This document shows positions 11,380-22,499 of a DNA stretch of 64,000 nt, piece by piece; position 1 is the stretch's first letter; every line of letters starts with the position of its first letter. Under the pieces are notes generated by a model that was given only the letters and a program-made list of their open reading frames with translations, did no database searches and was not told where the DNA came from. The stretch covers positions 104,018,922-104,082,921 of the forward strand of contig CM060175.1 in NCBI GenBank assembly GCA_030549775.1, in the 5' to 3' direction. Made by a program: the position numbers and the translations under genes. The DNA is from Tamarix chinensis. Its lineage: Eukaryota > Streptophyta > Magnoliopsida > Caryophyllales > Tamaricaceae.

Positions 11380-12834
11380 TGTTAATAACTCTACAAAAAA
11401 ATAAACTAGATAATTTTGAACTAATTAATAGAAATTAATAAACAAATAATATCACAACATTTAATATATTTGATTTACTTTATATATAGAGTTTGAACTC
11501 TTTTGTATTTTTTATTTGTTTTAACAATCAACTTCATTGCCATATTAATATATTACACAAGCTTCATTTGAATTAGATGGTGCTCAATATATAGTATATA
11601 CAAAATAATAAAGTTTAAAGTTAGAGAAAAAATATAGTAAAAATAAGAGATCTTGTATCCATGTTGTGCTACACAATCATGTTCAGCATTAGTGTGATCT
11701 TGTATCTCTACCTCCAACACGACCGAGTTGTATTGGATGTTAATCTTTGTTTTATCACACAATTTTGAATGGGCTTAGACAATTACTTTTGGGAAATCTT
11801 TTCCAAATTTTTTAAGGCATGAATTAGTGTTATTCTTGAGGGTTCTTTGGATTTTTCAATTGTTGTCAAATTTTTTTTTATGTTATTCAATTGTTAAAAC
11901 TTCAAATTAGGTTGAATTGACTAATTATCAAATTTACTAGACATAGGTAATTAATAAAAAAATTAGCAATGGAATAGAATTTAATAACTCATGAAAGTAG
12001 ATTAATGATTCTAAAAAATTGATAGAATTATTTTGTTCATAATGAGTTCAATTCAGTCTATCCCTATGAAAATAGGACACTAATTTAACTAAGCATAACT
12101 TTTAGTTGTCAAAAGAGATTAATGTTTGAATAAGGCTAATTATTTCTAATATATTAATCAATTTGATATACGGTTGATCGGTTTATTAATTAACATTAGA
12201 CTTGTAACTAAAGTTTAGTCTTTGGATTTTTTCTAATTAATTGAATTCATAATTGGTTGTCTCTGTTTCATTTATCATTATATCTTCTCTATCATTACAT
12301 ACATCCCTTTTTAATTAATCTATATATATATATAGTTTAAAGTAGTGAAAATTGGTATTTAACACCAAAGTTTTTAAGGATATGATATTATTTTGCTACT
12401 ACAATATCTACACGCTTGTAAATTTAAGCAAAAAGATGCATTGGGGTCTTAGAGGGTGGCAAGGAAAAATTGAAGGAAAATTAAGGGTTTGCCACTTTAT
12501 GATGAATTTTATAATATTTATATTGGATAAAGTTAGTATAATATATATTAATAAGTTTCTATATTTTAGTATTACATTAGGAAAAATATCATGGAGTAAA
12601 AATGTGTGGAAGACAAAATAGGAGGTAAATATATAATAATATTATTTTATGTGCTAAAAAAATTAAAAAGTGAAAACATAGGAAGGAAGAATGGGAATGG
12701 TATAGGTGGAGCCCTTTAACATATGGAAAATAAATATTTGAAAAAAATGTTAAAATGTAATGATTGTTGTTAACATAGGTTGTCGAAGCAAGGTTACATA
12801 TATTAGCAATGCATATAGCATGAACGATGATAGG

Positions 12835-13562
12835 GAGAGGGCTACATAAGTACTGATGTCAATATATTGTTAGTATTTTTTATAAAACTTAAATATATTT
12901 TATTAATATTATTAGAAAAATAAAAAATATGTATCATAATATTCCTAAATAAATTCTCTACAGATAAATATTTATATTATTATCATTTTCATTAAAAACT
13001 TATGATGAAATATTGGTACAATTTTGGTAAAATATTATGAAATAAATAAATTAAAACTAATCATAAAATATTAGTAAAATAGTAGTATAAGATATGTGTA
13101 GCAATTATAAGAGATAAATTTTTGTATAATAATGGTTGATTTTTATTTTTTTTTATAATGGAGTAAATATGTATAATGATAAAAGATAAGTATAATAATG
13201 GTGAAAAATAAGTATGATAAATGGTAAAAGATAATTATTAAAATGATGAAAAACATGTATGATAATAATAAAATATACATATAACGATGGCAAAATTTTT
13301 TGAGAATAGGCTTGAAACATAGTAGTAAATTTTAACATAAGTACAACCCTAGTGAAAAATCTGTTCATTTATCATGAATTATACACCTTTATGGTTAAAG
13401 ATTTTGAAAAAAGTGCTTTAAAATTCGAGGATAATACATGTGAAAGATATGTAAACTAATGGTAAAATATTAATATATTTTTGTTAAAAGATAAAAATTT
13501 TTATGGTGAATGTTTGATAAGATAATGTGAAAAAATGTAGTAAAGAAAACTGGCATCATTGT
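12835..13562. repeat. Left arm of AT-rich inverted-repeat element with ATGGTGAAA motif array
   Basis: The left end (about 12,850-12,985, GATGTCAATATATTG ... TAAATTCTCTACAGATAAATA) is matched in inverted orientation by 19,830-19,945 and again by 21,120-21,235. Between about 13,000 and 13,562 a loose motif of the type TGGTGAAA(A/G)AT recurs every 25-40 bp, with variants such as GGTAAAATATTA. The array continues after the solo LTR at 18,616-18,784 and 19,604-19,790. It has no coding capacity. Superfamily is unknown; long terminal repeats with subterminal motif arrays suggest a foldback or Mutator-like non-autonomous element. Confidence 0.55.
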
Positions 13563-14319
13563 TGTAACACCCCAAAATTCACTACTTTTTTTTATTTTTT
13601 ATTTTTTTTATTTTTTTTTAATTTTTACAGCGGAAGTAATCAAAATACTTAATTTAAAACCCCTGAATTCTGGGGATGTTACCGCCACACTTAGTACCAA
13701 ACCGGTTCTCTCTAACCGTTTCAGTACCAAGTGCTAAGGCTAACGAAAAGAAATAATCAATTACAAATCAATACAATCCAAATTCCAAATAAGCATTAAA
13801 CGGTTGTAAAACAAACACCAGAGTACGCATCAAGAATTGTAATTCATTTCCAAAAGAGAATTAAACTTACAACCGATAAAAGGTTCATTAAAATGCTCAA
13901 TTGAGTAATAAATCATAAGAGGATAAATTCGATACACAAGGAATAGCATAATGAAATAAAATCACATGAAGAGAAAATACGGCCACGACACTCTCGAACT
14001 TTGAGCCAAACATGCTGATCACTCAGCCCCGACTAATGTCTCGCCCACCTGCATAAAGTAAGAAGGGCACACTACTCGTGGGAATGAGCAGCACCCATAA
14101 AAAGGGTGATCAGTACGCTACGTACTGAGTAAGGTAACCGAACACTAAGGCCAACACATAAGCACATAAATAATGCAGAACAATAGAAGAACACAATCAC
14201 AAATGCATATGATCAACCAAGTAAAAGTACAAAGGCCCATGAATAATCCAATTCAATCAATTAATTAATCTCTAATCAGGAATCGTTTCACACTATACTT
14301 TTTATCAAATCCATGCGAG

Positions 14320-14680
14320 TACGGAAGCCCCCATTATTATAGCCAGTGGATCGGAGGCACATAGGGTATCATACCCTAACCACTATTATAGCTGGTGGAT
14401 TGGAGACACATAGGACTACGCGTCCCAACCACTATTTCTAACCGGTGGATCGGTTGGCTCCAACTCGCATGGTGTTCCACTGTAAGTAATTAGTATCTTT
14501 TAGGCATTTTAGCAAAACTTGGGTTTGTGTTTGTTGAGCTCGGGAACCCCCACTATTATAATTGGTGGATCGGTTACACATAGGAAATCATGTCCTAACC
14601 ACTATTATAACCGGTGGATCGGTCGCACATAAGGTAAAAACCCTAACCACAATTCCGAACCGGTGGATCTGTTGGTCCCG
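14320..14680. repeat. 60-75 bp tandem repeats with CCACTATTATAACCGGTGGATCGG-like core
   Basis: Six degenerate copies of a unit that contains CACTATTATA followed by CCGGTGGATCGG, spaced irregularly. CCAC and GTGG within each unit are complementary and could pair. The same unit recurs in the related LTRs at about 33,970-34,380 and 36,800-37,130. Confidence 0.75.
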
Positions 14681-15485
14681 TTTCAACGATCTTCCACTTT
14701 AGATAATTAATATTTTAAGTATCTTATTCAAAAACTTTCACCCTGGACATGCATAAGTCATCACACATCACAAATCATAAAATTTCACCATCATAATTAC
14801 ACTTTAATCACCACATACACATGATAACACAAAAACCCTAATCAGCCACCATAGACCCCAATTAACCACAACAAACCATAGTTAACCACTCCAAACTCTA
14901 TTTAACCATAACAACCATAATTAGCCACTCCACGCCTTAGTTAATCATAACAAACCACAATTATCTACTCTAACCCTTAGTTAATCATAACAAACCACAA
15001 TTATCTACTCCAACCCTAGTTAATCACAACAATCCAGAGTTCATTACTCCAAACCCTAATTCAGTCTCTTCCGTACCCTCATAATGCTCCACGTACTATT
15101 TTCCATCCAAAATAGTTCAACACCCAAATAACACTTACATTACCTTCCTTACATCCCAAATTAACTTTCCACACGTAAATTTCATACCCATGTAGACATT
15201 AATCTCCCCATGCAAACCTTCGAACCTTTTTCATGCAAATCCTAAAATTCCACGTAAAACCCTAAATTCAACCATGCAAACCCTAATACCACCATACAAC
15301 CATCAATGCCACCATGTAAACCCTAATACCACCATACAACTATAAATACCACCATACAAACTATGATTCCGTCATACAAAACCCTAAATTCAATCCACAC
15401 AAAACCAAAGATTCACCCATACCAAACCTAAATTAAATCCATACCAACCAAATATTCATCCTTACCAAACCCTAGATTCAAATCA

Positions 15486-15880
15486 CATAAAATCATAAAT
15501 TAGAATCTCCCAAGCAAAACCATAAATTGGATTCCCCCAAACAAATCATAAATTAGATTCTCCCATATAATATCATAAATTACATTCTCCCAAATAACAT
15601 CATAAATTCGATTATCCCAAACAACATCATAAATTTGATTCTCCCAAATAAACCATAAACTCGATTCTCCTATATAACATCGTAAATTAGATTCTTCCAA
15701 TTAACATCATAAATTAGATTCTCCCAAACACACCATAAATTCGATTCTCCCATATAACATCATAAATTACATTCTCCCAAATAAAACCATATATTATATT
15801 CTCCGCATAAAACCATAAATTATATTCTTCCACATAAAACCATACATTAGATTATTCCTTATAAAACCATAAAATTAGGT
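15486..15880. repeat. 27-bp minisatellite, about 14 copies
   Basis: The unit is close to CATAAATTAGATTCTCCC followed by AWATAACAT, repeated about 14 times with 26-28 bp spacing. Because 27 is a multiple of three, it creates a minus-strand pseudo-ORF with a nine-residue repeat (WENQIYDVI-like). That frame lies in LTR DNA and is not a gene. Confidence 0.85.
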
Positions 15881-16349
15881 CAACTCACTTCCCTTAGTCA
15901 ACTTCTTTCCCCATCATCCTTTTTCATCCTTTCTTCCACACAAACCACATCGACATCCTCTCATGCATGTCTTACAGGGTCACAACACATATCGTCACAT
16001 ACACATAGTACATATTCCATACAAAAACATACTTCAACTCCATGTCATATCACATACAAAATAATTAATAATTATAAACATAGAATATATAGCATATGAA
16101 GCACATAATGCATATAAGCACACAATGGCCTTAGTAACACCCTTACCTGAAACGACACCGGTCTTGGAGCATGCTCCTACGCCTCCTTAGGGATTTGACC
16201 AAATAATAACATACTAATAAAATAACATTAACAAAATTCTAACTTTACTAAAGATATATAAATAATAGAAATATTATAAAAGTTGATAATTAATGCAGGG
16301 TTAAATACTTTATTCTAATAATAATAATGATACTAAAAGTAATATCAAT

Positions 16350-16358
16350 GAGAATATA

Positions 16359-16398
<40 letters not shown>

Positions 16399-16860
16399 GT
16401 AACAATACTAATAATAAAGAGGACATTATTCAAAAAAAAGTAAAATAAAGGCTTTGGTCCCATTTCCAAAATAATACTAATAATAATATTAGTAAAATAA
16501 ATAACCAAAGTTATCAATAACAATAATGATGAAATAATAATAATAATAACAACAACAACAACAACAATAATAATAGAAAAACTAATGGTAAAATAATTTT
16601 AATATTAATAATGAAATAATAATAATAATAGAAATTCGAAATAGTAAAAATAAAATAATTATAATTATAATTATAATAATAATAACACATTAATATTAAT
16701 AATAGTAATAATGGAAATAATAAGAATAATAATAATAAAATCGAAAATAAAATACAATAGGGCTTCAGCCCTAAATAGAAATAATAATCAAAACATTAAT
16801 AATAATAATAATAATGATACATATTAAAAATATAAATAATAATAATAATAATAGTATTTA
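16350..16860. repeat. AAT-type trinucleotide-rich tract
   Basis: Interrupted (AAT/TAA)n runs, the longest near 16,358-16,397, sit inside the solo LTR. They give poly-Ile frames on the minus strand. A similar tract lies at about 30,620-31,220 in the sister LTR. Confidence 0.9.
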
Positions 16861-17550
16861 TATGCAAATAATTGAAATAAAATAATTTAAGGGTTATAAA
16901 AATAGGGAAAATGGCCAAGAGGGTCTAGGGTTCAACCTGAGGCTGGCGGGGATAGGCGGCACCGGTGGTGGTGCATGGAGGCGGTGGCGGTGGCCGGAAA
17001 AAGGAAAGAAAAGGGTAAAAGTTGCATGATGGGAAAAAGATAAGGAGAATTAAGGTGGGAGTTATGGTTTTTTTGAGTTACCCAGAAGGAAAGGGATAGA
17101 ATGAGGGTGGTGGCGCAGCCAAAGGTGGCGGCACACGGCGGCGGCGGCGGTGGCCGAATGGGGAAGAAGGAGAGAAAGAGAAGAGGAGAGGGAGAAAGAG
17201 GAAAAGAGAGGTAGGGGAAGATAGGGAGGTTCTGCAGTACAATTTGGGAGGTGAAAGAAGTGGCTTCAGCGGCGGAAGAGGTTGCTAAGGGCGGCGCAAA
17301 GGGTGGCGGAGGCAGAAATCAGGGTTGATCAGGGAGGCTAATTGGCACAGCCAGGGTGGCTTGTGCAGAAAGAATTGAGGGATATGGGATATTTGGTTAG
17401 CTAGAGGGAGGTGCAGGGAAGAGTTTGGTGGCCAGATATGGCGGCTAAGTTGGCCGGAAGTGGAGGACGAAGGGTCTAAAGGAGTGGCGGCAGCAAGGAA
17501 GGATTTCTAGGTTAGGAAATCAAAACTCGAAACAGGTTAGATTGTGAGGA

Positions 17551-17558
17551 TATTTATA
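17551..17558 (-). promoter_or_regulatory. TATA box of the 5-kb LTR
   Basis: TATAAATA on the minus strand, about 1.05 kb inside the LTR 5' end (18,610). The same box in the same context occurs in the sister LTR at 31,858-31,865, which supports minus-strand orientation and a Pol II start shortly downstream. Confidence 0.6.
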
Positions 17559-18784
17559 GAGTTAGAGGAGAGGTTAGGGTTATTTGGGTCGGTGAGGGGA
17601 TAATGCAGTAGGGTTTGGGCTTACCGAAGGCGAGGGTTGGCTGGTGGCAGCAAAACGGGGTAAGGGTTGCGCATGGAAAGGAGAGGGAAAAATCACGCGA
17701 GAAATGGAGATTTGGTTGGGTCAAGAGGGGTGACGATTCAGAGGGAAGATATAGGAATAAAAATGGCCGGTCAAAACTGCCGTAATCGGCGGCGATAATC
17801 TCGGCTGGGCGGCGGAGGTTGCAGGCTGGCGTCGGGGCTGGCAGGTGCGAAGGAGGAAGAAGACGATGGGGCTGGGCCGGGCGGTTCGCGGAAGAAAGAA
17901 GAGACAAGAAAAGAGGGAAGACCGAGCCGGTCGACGCAAGGAGGGTGAGTTAAATGAAACGCGGCGTTTAGGGTGGAAAAATAATAAAACGCAGCACTGA
18001 GAAGCAAGGCAGAAAGGAGCAGCTGCGTGGCGCGGGCTAGGCCGAAGGAAAGGAAAGAAAAAGTGGAACTGGGCCGCTGAGCTGGCCCAGTTCGGCGAGG
18101 AGAAAAAGAAAAAGAAAAAGAAAAGAAGGAGAAAGAAAAAGAAAGAAAAAGGAAAAAGGGAAAAAGGAAAAGAGAGAAATAATTATGTTGGGTATTTAAA
18201 TTAATTAAAATATTTGGGATATTTAAAAATAATAATATTTGAATAAATTAATATTTAAATCCTTTTTTTAGTCTAAATTAGGATTTTAAAAATATTTTCC
18301 ATAAATTCCTTTTTAATTAGCAAAACACCCTAATTTCCTCTAATCAAATTATTTATAAAATTATTATTAATTTGAAACTATTTTCTCCTTCTTATTTTAA
18401 ATAAATAATTTATTTAATTAATTTCTAAAATAAAATGCTTAATTAGCTAAAATACCCAAATTCTCTCTTAATAAAAATACTTATAAATTTCTTCTTAATT
18501 TGCCATAACTAATTCCCTTTAATTTTAATAAAAAATCTTATTTAATTAATTTTTATAATAAAATCTTATTTAATAATAAATAATAAAATTAGAATTTTTG
18601 GGGCATTTCAATTGTATAAAAAATAATGGTAAAAAAATAGTTCAATAATAGTAAAAGAACAGTTTATGTATGTTGAAACATTGATTATATTTTAAGAAGA
18701 AATATCGTTGGTGAAAGATTATTTTATTTATGATGAAATATCAGTTTACTTATAGTAAAATATCAATTCAATTATGGTGAAAGA

Positions 18785-18939
18785 TAGGGATGTTAATTTT
18801 TGTGGCGAGTTTAGGGTTGTGTCAAAAAAATTTCCATTCAGGTTTGGGTTCAGGAGGAGAATTTAGGGATCGAGTTCTAGGATTTTTACCAAATTTCTTT
18901 TTTGGGGATCAGGTCTCTATCCCTAAACTTGCCCTGAAT

Positions 18940-18988
<49 letters not shown>

Positions 18989-19603
18989 AGATCAGAGATG
19001 TGATTGGGAATTAGGGATAGGGTTGGAATTTGGAAATCGATCGGGCTTCAAGTTTGGGAAATGAATCGGGGATGGGAATAGATTGAAGATCGAGTCGGAT
19101 ATATGGATTTGATACCTGCAGTCATAGTTTTAAAAATCTAACCAGACAGGCCGATCCGAACGATAAATAGGCAAACCGGTCAGATTATGTGTATCGATTT
19201 TTAGGATCTCGAAGCCAGTAAAAACCAATCAAAAATCTGTTAGACCAGCGAAAATCAATAAATTGGTCAAAAAATCAACCGATCAAACCAGTCAAAAAAA
19301 CTATTGGGAGTTGATCAAATTCATGTGTAATTTAATTTTTAAGTATTTCATATTTTTTGATTTAATATGTACCACTGGTCTGACTAGTCCAAACTATTGG
19401 TCCAACCACTAAACTAGTGAACCAATTATGATACCAGTTTGATTACTGATCCATTTTTTAAAACTATGCCCATTGTAATTGGGTTAGGAATTCCCTAATA
19501 AGAAAAAATCAAGGATTAGAGCTACTTCGGTAATTATTTTTCTTATTGGGTTAGATGATAGGGATAGGGTCCTCATCCCTAACCCATCCCATTGTCATTC
19601 CTA
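18785..19603. mobile_element. hAT-type MITE, 819 bp, near-perfect 8-bp duplication
   Basis: The left end is TAGGGATGTTAA and the right end, reverse-complemented, is TAGGAATGACAATGGG, the TAGGGATG-type termini common in plant hAT MITEs. The flanks are GTGAAAGA (18,777-18,784) and GTAAAAGA (19,604-19,611), 7/8 identical. The interior contains repeated GGGATCGGG/GGGTTTGGG-like words, a (TA)n microsatellite (18,942-18,984) and another small element at 19,123-19,468. The element is inserted in the GGTGAAA array. Confidence 0.75.
19123..19468. mobile_element. Nested MITE with CATAGTTTTAAAAA termini
   Basis: It begins CATAGTTTTAAAAATC and ends TTTTTTAAAACTATG, a 14-bp inverted repeat. Internal words ACCGGTCAG, AACCAGTC and CTGGTC recur. 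No convincing target duplication was seen. It sits within the hAT MITE at 18,785-19,603. Confidence 0.6.
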
Positions 19604-19989
19604 GTAAAAGATCAATTTGTGTATGATGAATTATAAACTATACTTTATGGTAAAATTTTATCTCAAAATTAGTGAAAGGTCCTTGTATTTATGGTGAATG
19701 ATTGTTGGTGAAAGATTATTTACAATGAAATATCAATTCAATCTTGGTAAAATATTAGTTATGTTATGACAAAATATTAATTTATTAATATGGTGAAATA
19801 TATATAGAGGTTATTTGTAAGGTCAAAAGTATATTAATATGTGTATATATTTGTAGAGGAATTTTTTTATAGAAATGTTATGATATATTTTATTTTTATA
19901 TATACTTTATAAAAAATTAATAATGTCATGATGATGCTAATATCGCACCATGTTGTGTGTGTATACGTTGTAGCAATTAGTATATAGCG

Positions 19990-20025
19990 CCATTGGTTAC
20001 ACCATAAGGATTGTGTAACCAATGG
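19990..20025. repeat. Perfect 13-bp inverted repeat with 10-nt loop
   Basis: CCATTGGTTACAC (19,990-20,002) and GTGTAACCAATGG (20,013-20,025) flank a 10-nt spacer. It lies at the boundary between the ATGGTGAAA-oriented arrays on the left and the TTTCACCAT-oriented array on the right. It may be a junction of two element ends. Confidence 0.8.
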
Positions 20026-20099
20026 TATGTTTCTAAATAAACAAATAACTTTTGAGAAGAATTGTATATAGAGGTATGTGTGATGAAAATTTTGTAAAT

Positions 20100-21250
20100 A
20101 ATACTATTTTTTCATGTGTTCAAATTTAATTATGATATATATATGATATTTTATTACAACATACTTTATGTTTTACACTAGAATGTTTGGTGTGTTACTG
20201 CAATATAATTAATATTTTACTATGGTATACTTGATATTTCACCATAATCCAACATTATGCAGTATTGCTTATCTTTATTGTCATGTTATGTTGCGATATA
20301 CTTAGTGATTACCATATATTTGATATTTTATTATGGTCTCATCAATATAAATTATTATTATATTTTACCATGATACACTTGGTGTTTTGCCCATTGTATC
20401 ACCAGCTTGATATTTTACCATAGTTTTATTTCTGAGATTTTGCTCAAAATTGATATTGTTACACTTTTAACCAAAAAAAAATATTATGTAAAATGTTATT
20501 ATATCTTCCACCAACTAAAATGGCATTTCACCATTGTTTCCCTCATGTTTTACTATAATTATCATGTTATTATCTTTACATTTCACCGTTATTGCCTTCA
20601 CGTTTCACCATAGTTGTTGCCATATTTCATCAATTTTAGTTGTAATTAATCTAGAAAAATTACTTTAGCATGTTTCACCATAATTATGTTTATATTTCAC
20701 CATTGTTATGCTTATGTGTCACCATTTTTGCATTCATGTTTCACAATAATTATCTTCATATTTTATTATAGTTGTTATATTTTACCGATATTAGTTGTAG
20801 TTTCTTTGAAAAAACAAATCTATAATGCTTTATTATAATTGTTGTTATATTTTATTACTATTATCTTATGTTTTACTATAATACCTCCATGTTTCACCAC
20901 TGTAACCTCCGTATTTTATCCTAGTTGTTTCACTATAATTACCTCCATGTGTTACTATTGTTATCTCCATGTTTTACCATTATTACCTTTATGTTTATCA
21001 TTGTTGTTTTTATATTTTTCTAAAAAAAAGTTTATAATATCTCATTTTAATTAGCTTAATATATTACCACTAATTCGTTATTTTCAATCACTATTTTCAT
21101 AATAATTTTTTGTTACTAAAAATATATCAATATGTATCTTTATTTGTAGAGAAAAATTTTAAAAATATTATGGTATAAATTTTTTTTCATAATCTTATTA
21201 AGATATATTTTAATTTAAAAAAATATTGATGCCATAATGACTTCTGCAAC
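20100..21250. repeat. TTTCACCAT motif array with right terminal repeat
   Basis: From about 20,140 to 21,000 the words TTTCACCAT, TTTTACCAT and TTTCACTAT recur roughly every 25-40 bp, with Thr/Ser/Tyr/Phe-like frames that are not genes. Segment 21,120-21,240 (TCTTTATTTGTAGAGAAAA ... AAATATTGATGCCATAATG) is the inverted counterpart of 12,850-12,985. A third, plus-oriented copy of array and end lies at 61,580-62,350. Confidence 0.55.
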
Positions 21251-21254
21251 ATAC

Positions 21255-22022
21255 ATCATGCGCATCTTAATTTTCTCACTCCTCTTGCGTCAAAATTCAT
21301 AGGGAGTTAGTTGTTGGTGTAAAGGGTCAACTACGTCACGAATGCCTGGCTTCATATATCAAATAAAACATCCCTTCTTTGACAAAAAATTGACAAATTC
21401 GACGAGAATATGTTCATTTTACATCAATGGAGATGCGTATTCCGAGCCGAGCGCTTCTCCGTGAAGGCAGCCTTTTCATAGTCGCATTAATCAAAAGCAA
21501 GCAGTGGTGTGAATTTTCGAAGATATGCTACTAAAATATACTAATATGGAAATGGAAAGTATGAACTCATAGTAAATGGAGGGGTATCCTTGGAAAAGCA
21601 CTGAAGCTCCACTCGATCTCCACGCCACAACGTTCTTTCTTCGTATCGGTTTCCTTCCATTCTCTCACCGTCGTTGCTTTTAATATGTTCTATTTTAAAA
21701 AGTCCACTTTACCCTTGCGCAGCTTCTCTGAAGCTGGGTGGGAGTGGGACGGTTGGGAGTATCTGCAGATTTCGGCCATACCGACTCCTAGAGATCCAAA
21801 TTTCGTTTCCTTCATCGCTGGTTTCATCCGCGTCCCTGTCCCCTTCGTCGCAAGTCCCCCCTACCCGCAAACATCGGTCACTGTTGCCTATTTATTTCCC
21901 CATTCCCCATCTCCTCCATCATATCTCCAATAAGAATCGACCTCTTTCTCCCGTAACCCTCTCATCTAAGTCTCAGATAATCACTAAACCGCCTTCGCAC
22001 TTCGTCTCAATTTTTTCAAAAT
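21255..22022 (+). promoter_or_regulatory. Upstream region and 5' leader of the EF-hand gene
   Basis: Base composition rises towards GC from about 21,600, and CT-rich runs (CCTTCCATTCTCTCACC, TCTCCTCCATC) precede the ATG, as in plant 5' leaders. I see no convincing TATA box and cannot place the start site. Confidence 0.4.
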
Positions 22023-22388
22023 ATGGCTGCACGACCACAACAGACCCCACCAAATTTCGAAGATATGCTTCCTTTAATGGCGGAAAAATTAGGTGGGCAA
22101 GGATTGATCGGGGAGCTCTGTAATGGGTTTCAGTTATTAATGGATAGGGAAAAAGGGGTGATTACGGTCGATAGTCTGAAGAAGAATTCTGCGGTTCTTG
22201 GATTGCAGGGATTGACCGATGAAGAGTTGAAGAGCATGTTGAAGGAAGGCGATTTTGATGGTGATGGTGCATTAAGTCAGATGGAATTTTGTGTTTTGAT
22301 GTTTAGATTGAGTCCTGAGTTGATGAATCAAGCTGAGTTCTTGCTAGATGAAGCTCTGCAGCAGGAGGGATTCGATTGGATGTTCTGA
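22023..22388 (+). CDS. PBP1: EF-hand calcium-binding protein, PBP1/KIC/KRP1-like
   Basis: This is a single-exon gene of 121 residues. One EF-hand is clear: loop residues 77-88 read DFDGDGALSQME, with Asp at positions 1, 3 and 5 and Glu at 12, followed by FCVLMFRLSPELM. An N-terminal segment (FEDMLPLMAEKLGGQGLI, about residues 12-29) and the conserved LSPELM region mark the plant KIC/PBP1 family. Members are small Ca2+ sensors of about 120-135 residues with one working EF-hand; known relatives bind the PINOID kinase or the kinesin-like protein KCBP. The protein has no signal peptide or TM segment, so it is presumably cytosolic. A canonical AATAAA lies 95 bp after the stop. The start is the first ATG after a pyrimidine-rich 5' leader. 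Overlapping frames at 21,674-22,123 and 21,685-21,933 are shadows. The exact paralogue (PBP1, KIC or KRP1) cannot be decided from one sequence. Confidence 0.93.
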   Translation: MAARPQQTPPNFEDMLPLMAEKLGGQGLIGELCNGFQLLMDREKGVITVDSLKKNSAVLGLQGLTDEELKSMLKEGDFDGDGALSQMEFCVLMFRLSPELMNQAEFLLDEALQQEGFDWMF

Positions 22389-22482
22389 TTTGTTTTCTTC
22401 CCTTGTTTCTTGTAATTACGTACTAGTCATAAATCATGATTCATAATCAATTGTTCTTTGATGATTTTTTGAATGAAATATG

Positions 22483-22488
22483 GAATAA
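22483..22488 (+). terminator. Poly(A) signal of the EF-hand gene
   Basis: AATAAA, 95 bp downstream of the stop codon, in a T-rich 3' region. Confidence 0.6.
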
Positions 22489-22499
22489 ATTAACGCAAT

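Larger units (their letters stand above)
9398..12834. other. AT-rich intergenic DNA
   Basis: No gene is supported. Apart from the hairpin MITE and the microsatellite listed separately, I see only unclassified AT-rich sequence. The ORFs at 11,553-11,762 and 12,352-12,621 have no recognisable motif. Confidence 0.5.
13563..18610 (-). mobile_element. 5.05-kb solo LTR, Ty3/Gypsy (Tekay/Del-like), duplication ATTGT
   Basis: The ends are TGTAACACCCCAAAATT on the left and TTTTTGGGGCATTTCA on the right, an imperfect inverted repeat with TG...CA termini. The direct repeat ATTGT lies at 13,558-13,562 and 18,611-18,615. There is no internal gag-pol, so this is a solo LTR. Read on the minus strand it ends GGGGTGTTACA, as plant Del/Tekay LTRs do. 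It has a TATAAATA box at 17,558-17,551, a GC-rich tract (16,910-18,110), and then repeats. The ORFs within the GC-rich part are Pro/Ser/Arg-rich low-complexity frames and are not genes. Three related LTRs follow at 28,857, 33,356 and 36,165. Confidence 0.85.

Noticed and set aside
15500..15700. Repeat protein frame WENQIYD-like on the minus strand
   Set aside because: It is an effect of the 27-bp minisatellite inside an LTR.
17554..18007. Overlapping Pro/Arg/Ser-rich minus-strand ORFs
   Set aside because: They lie in the GC-rich, low-complexity part of the solo LTR in three frames at once; no domain.
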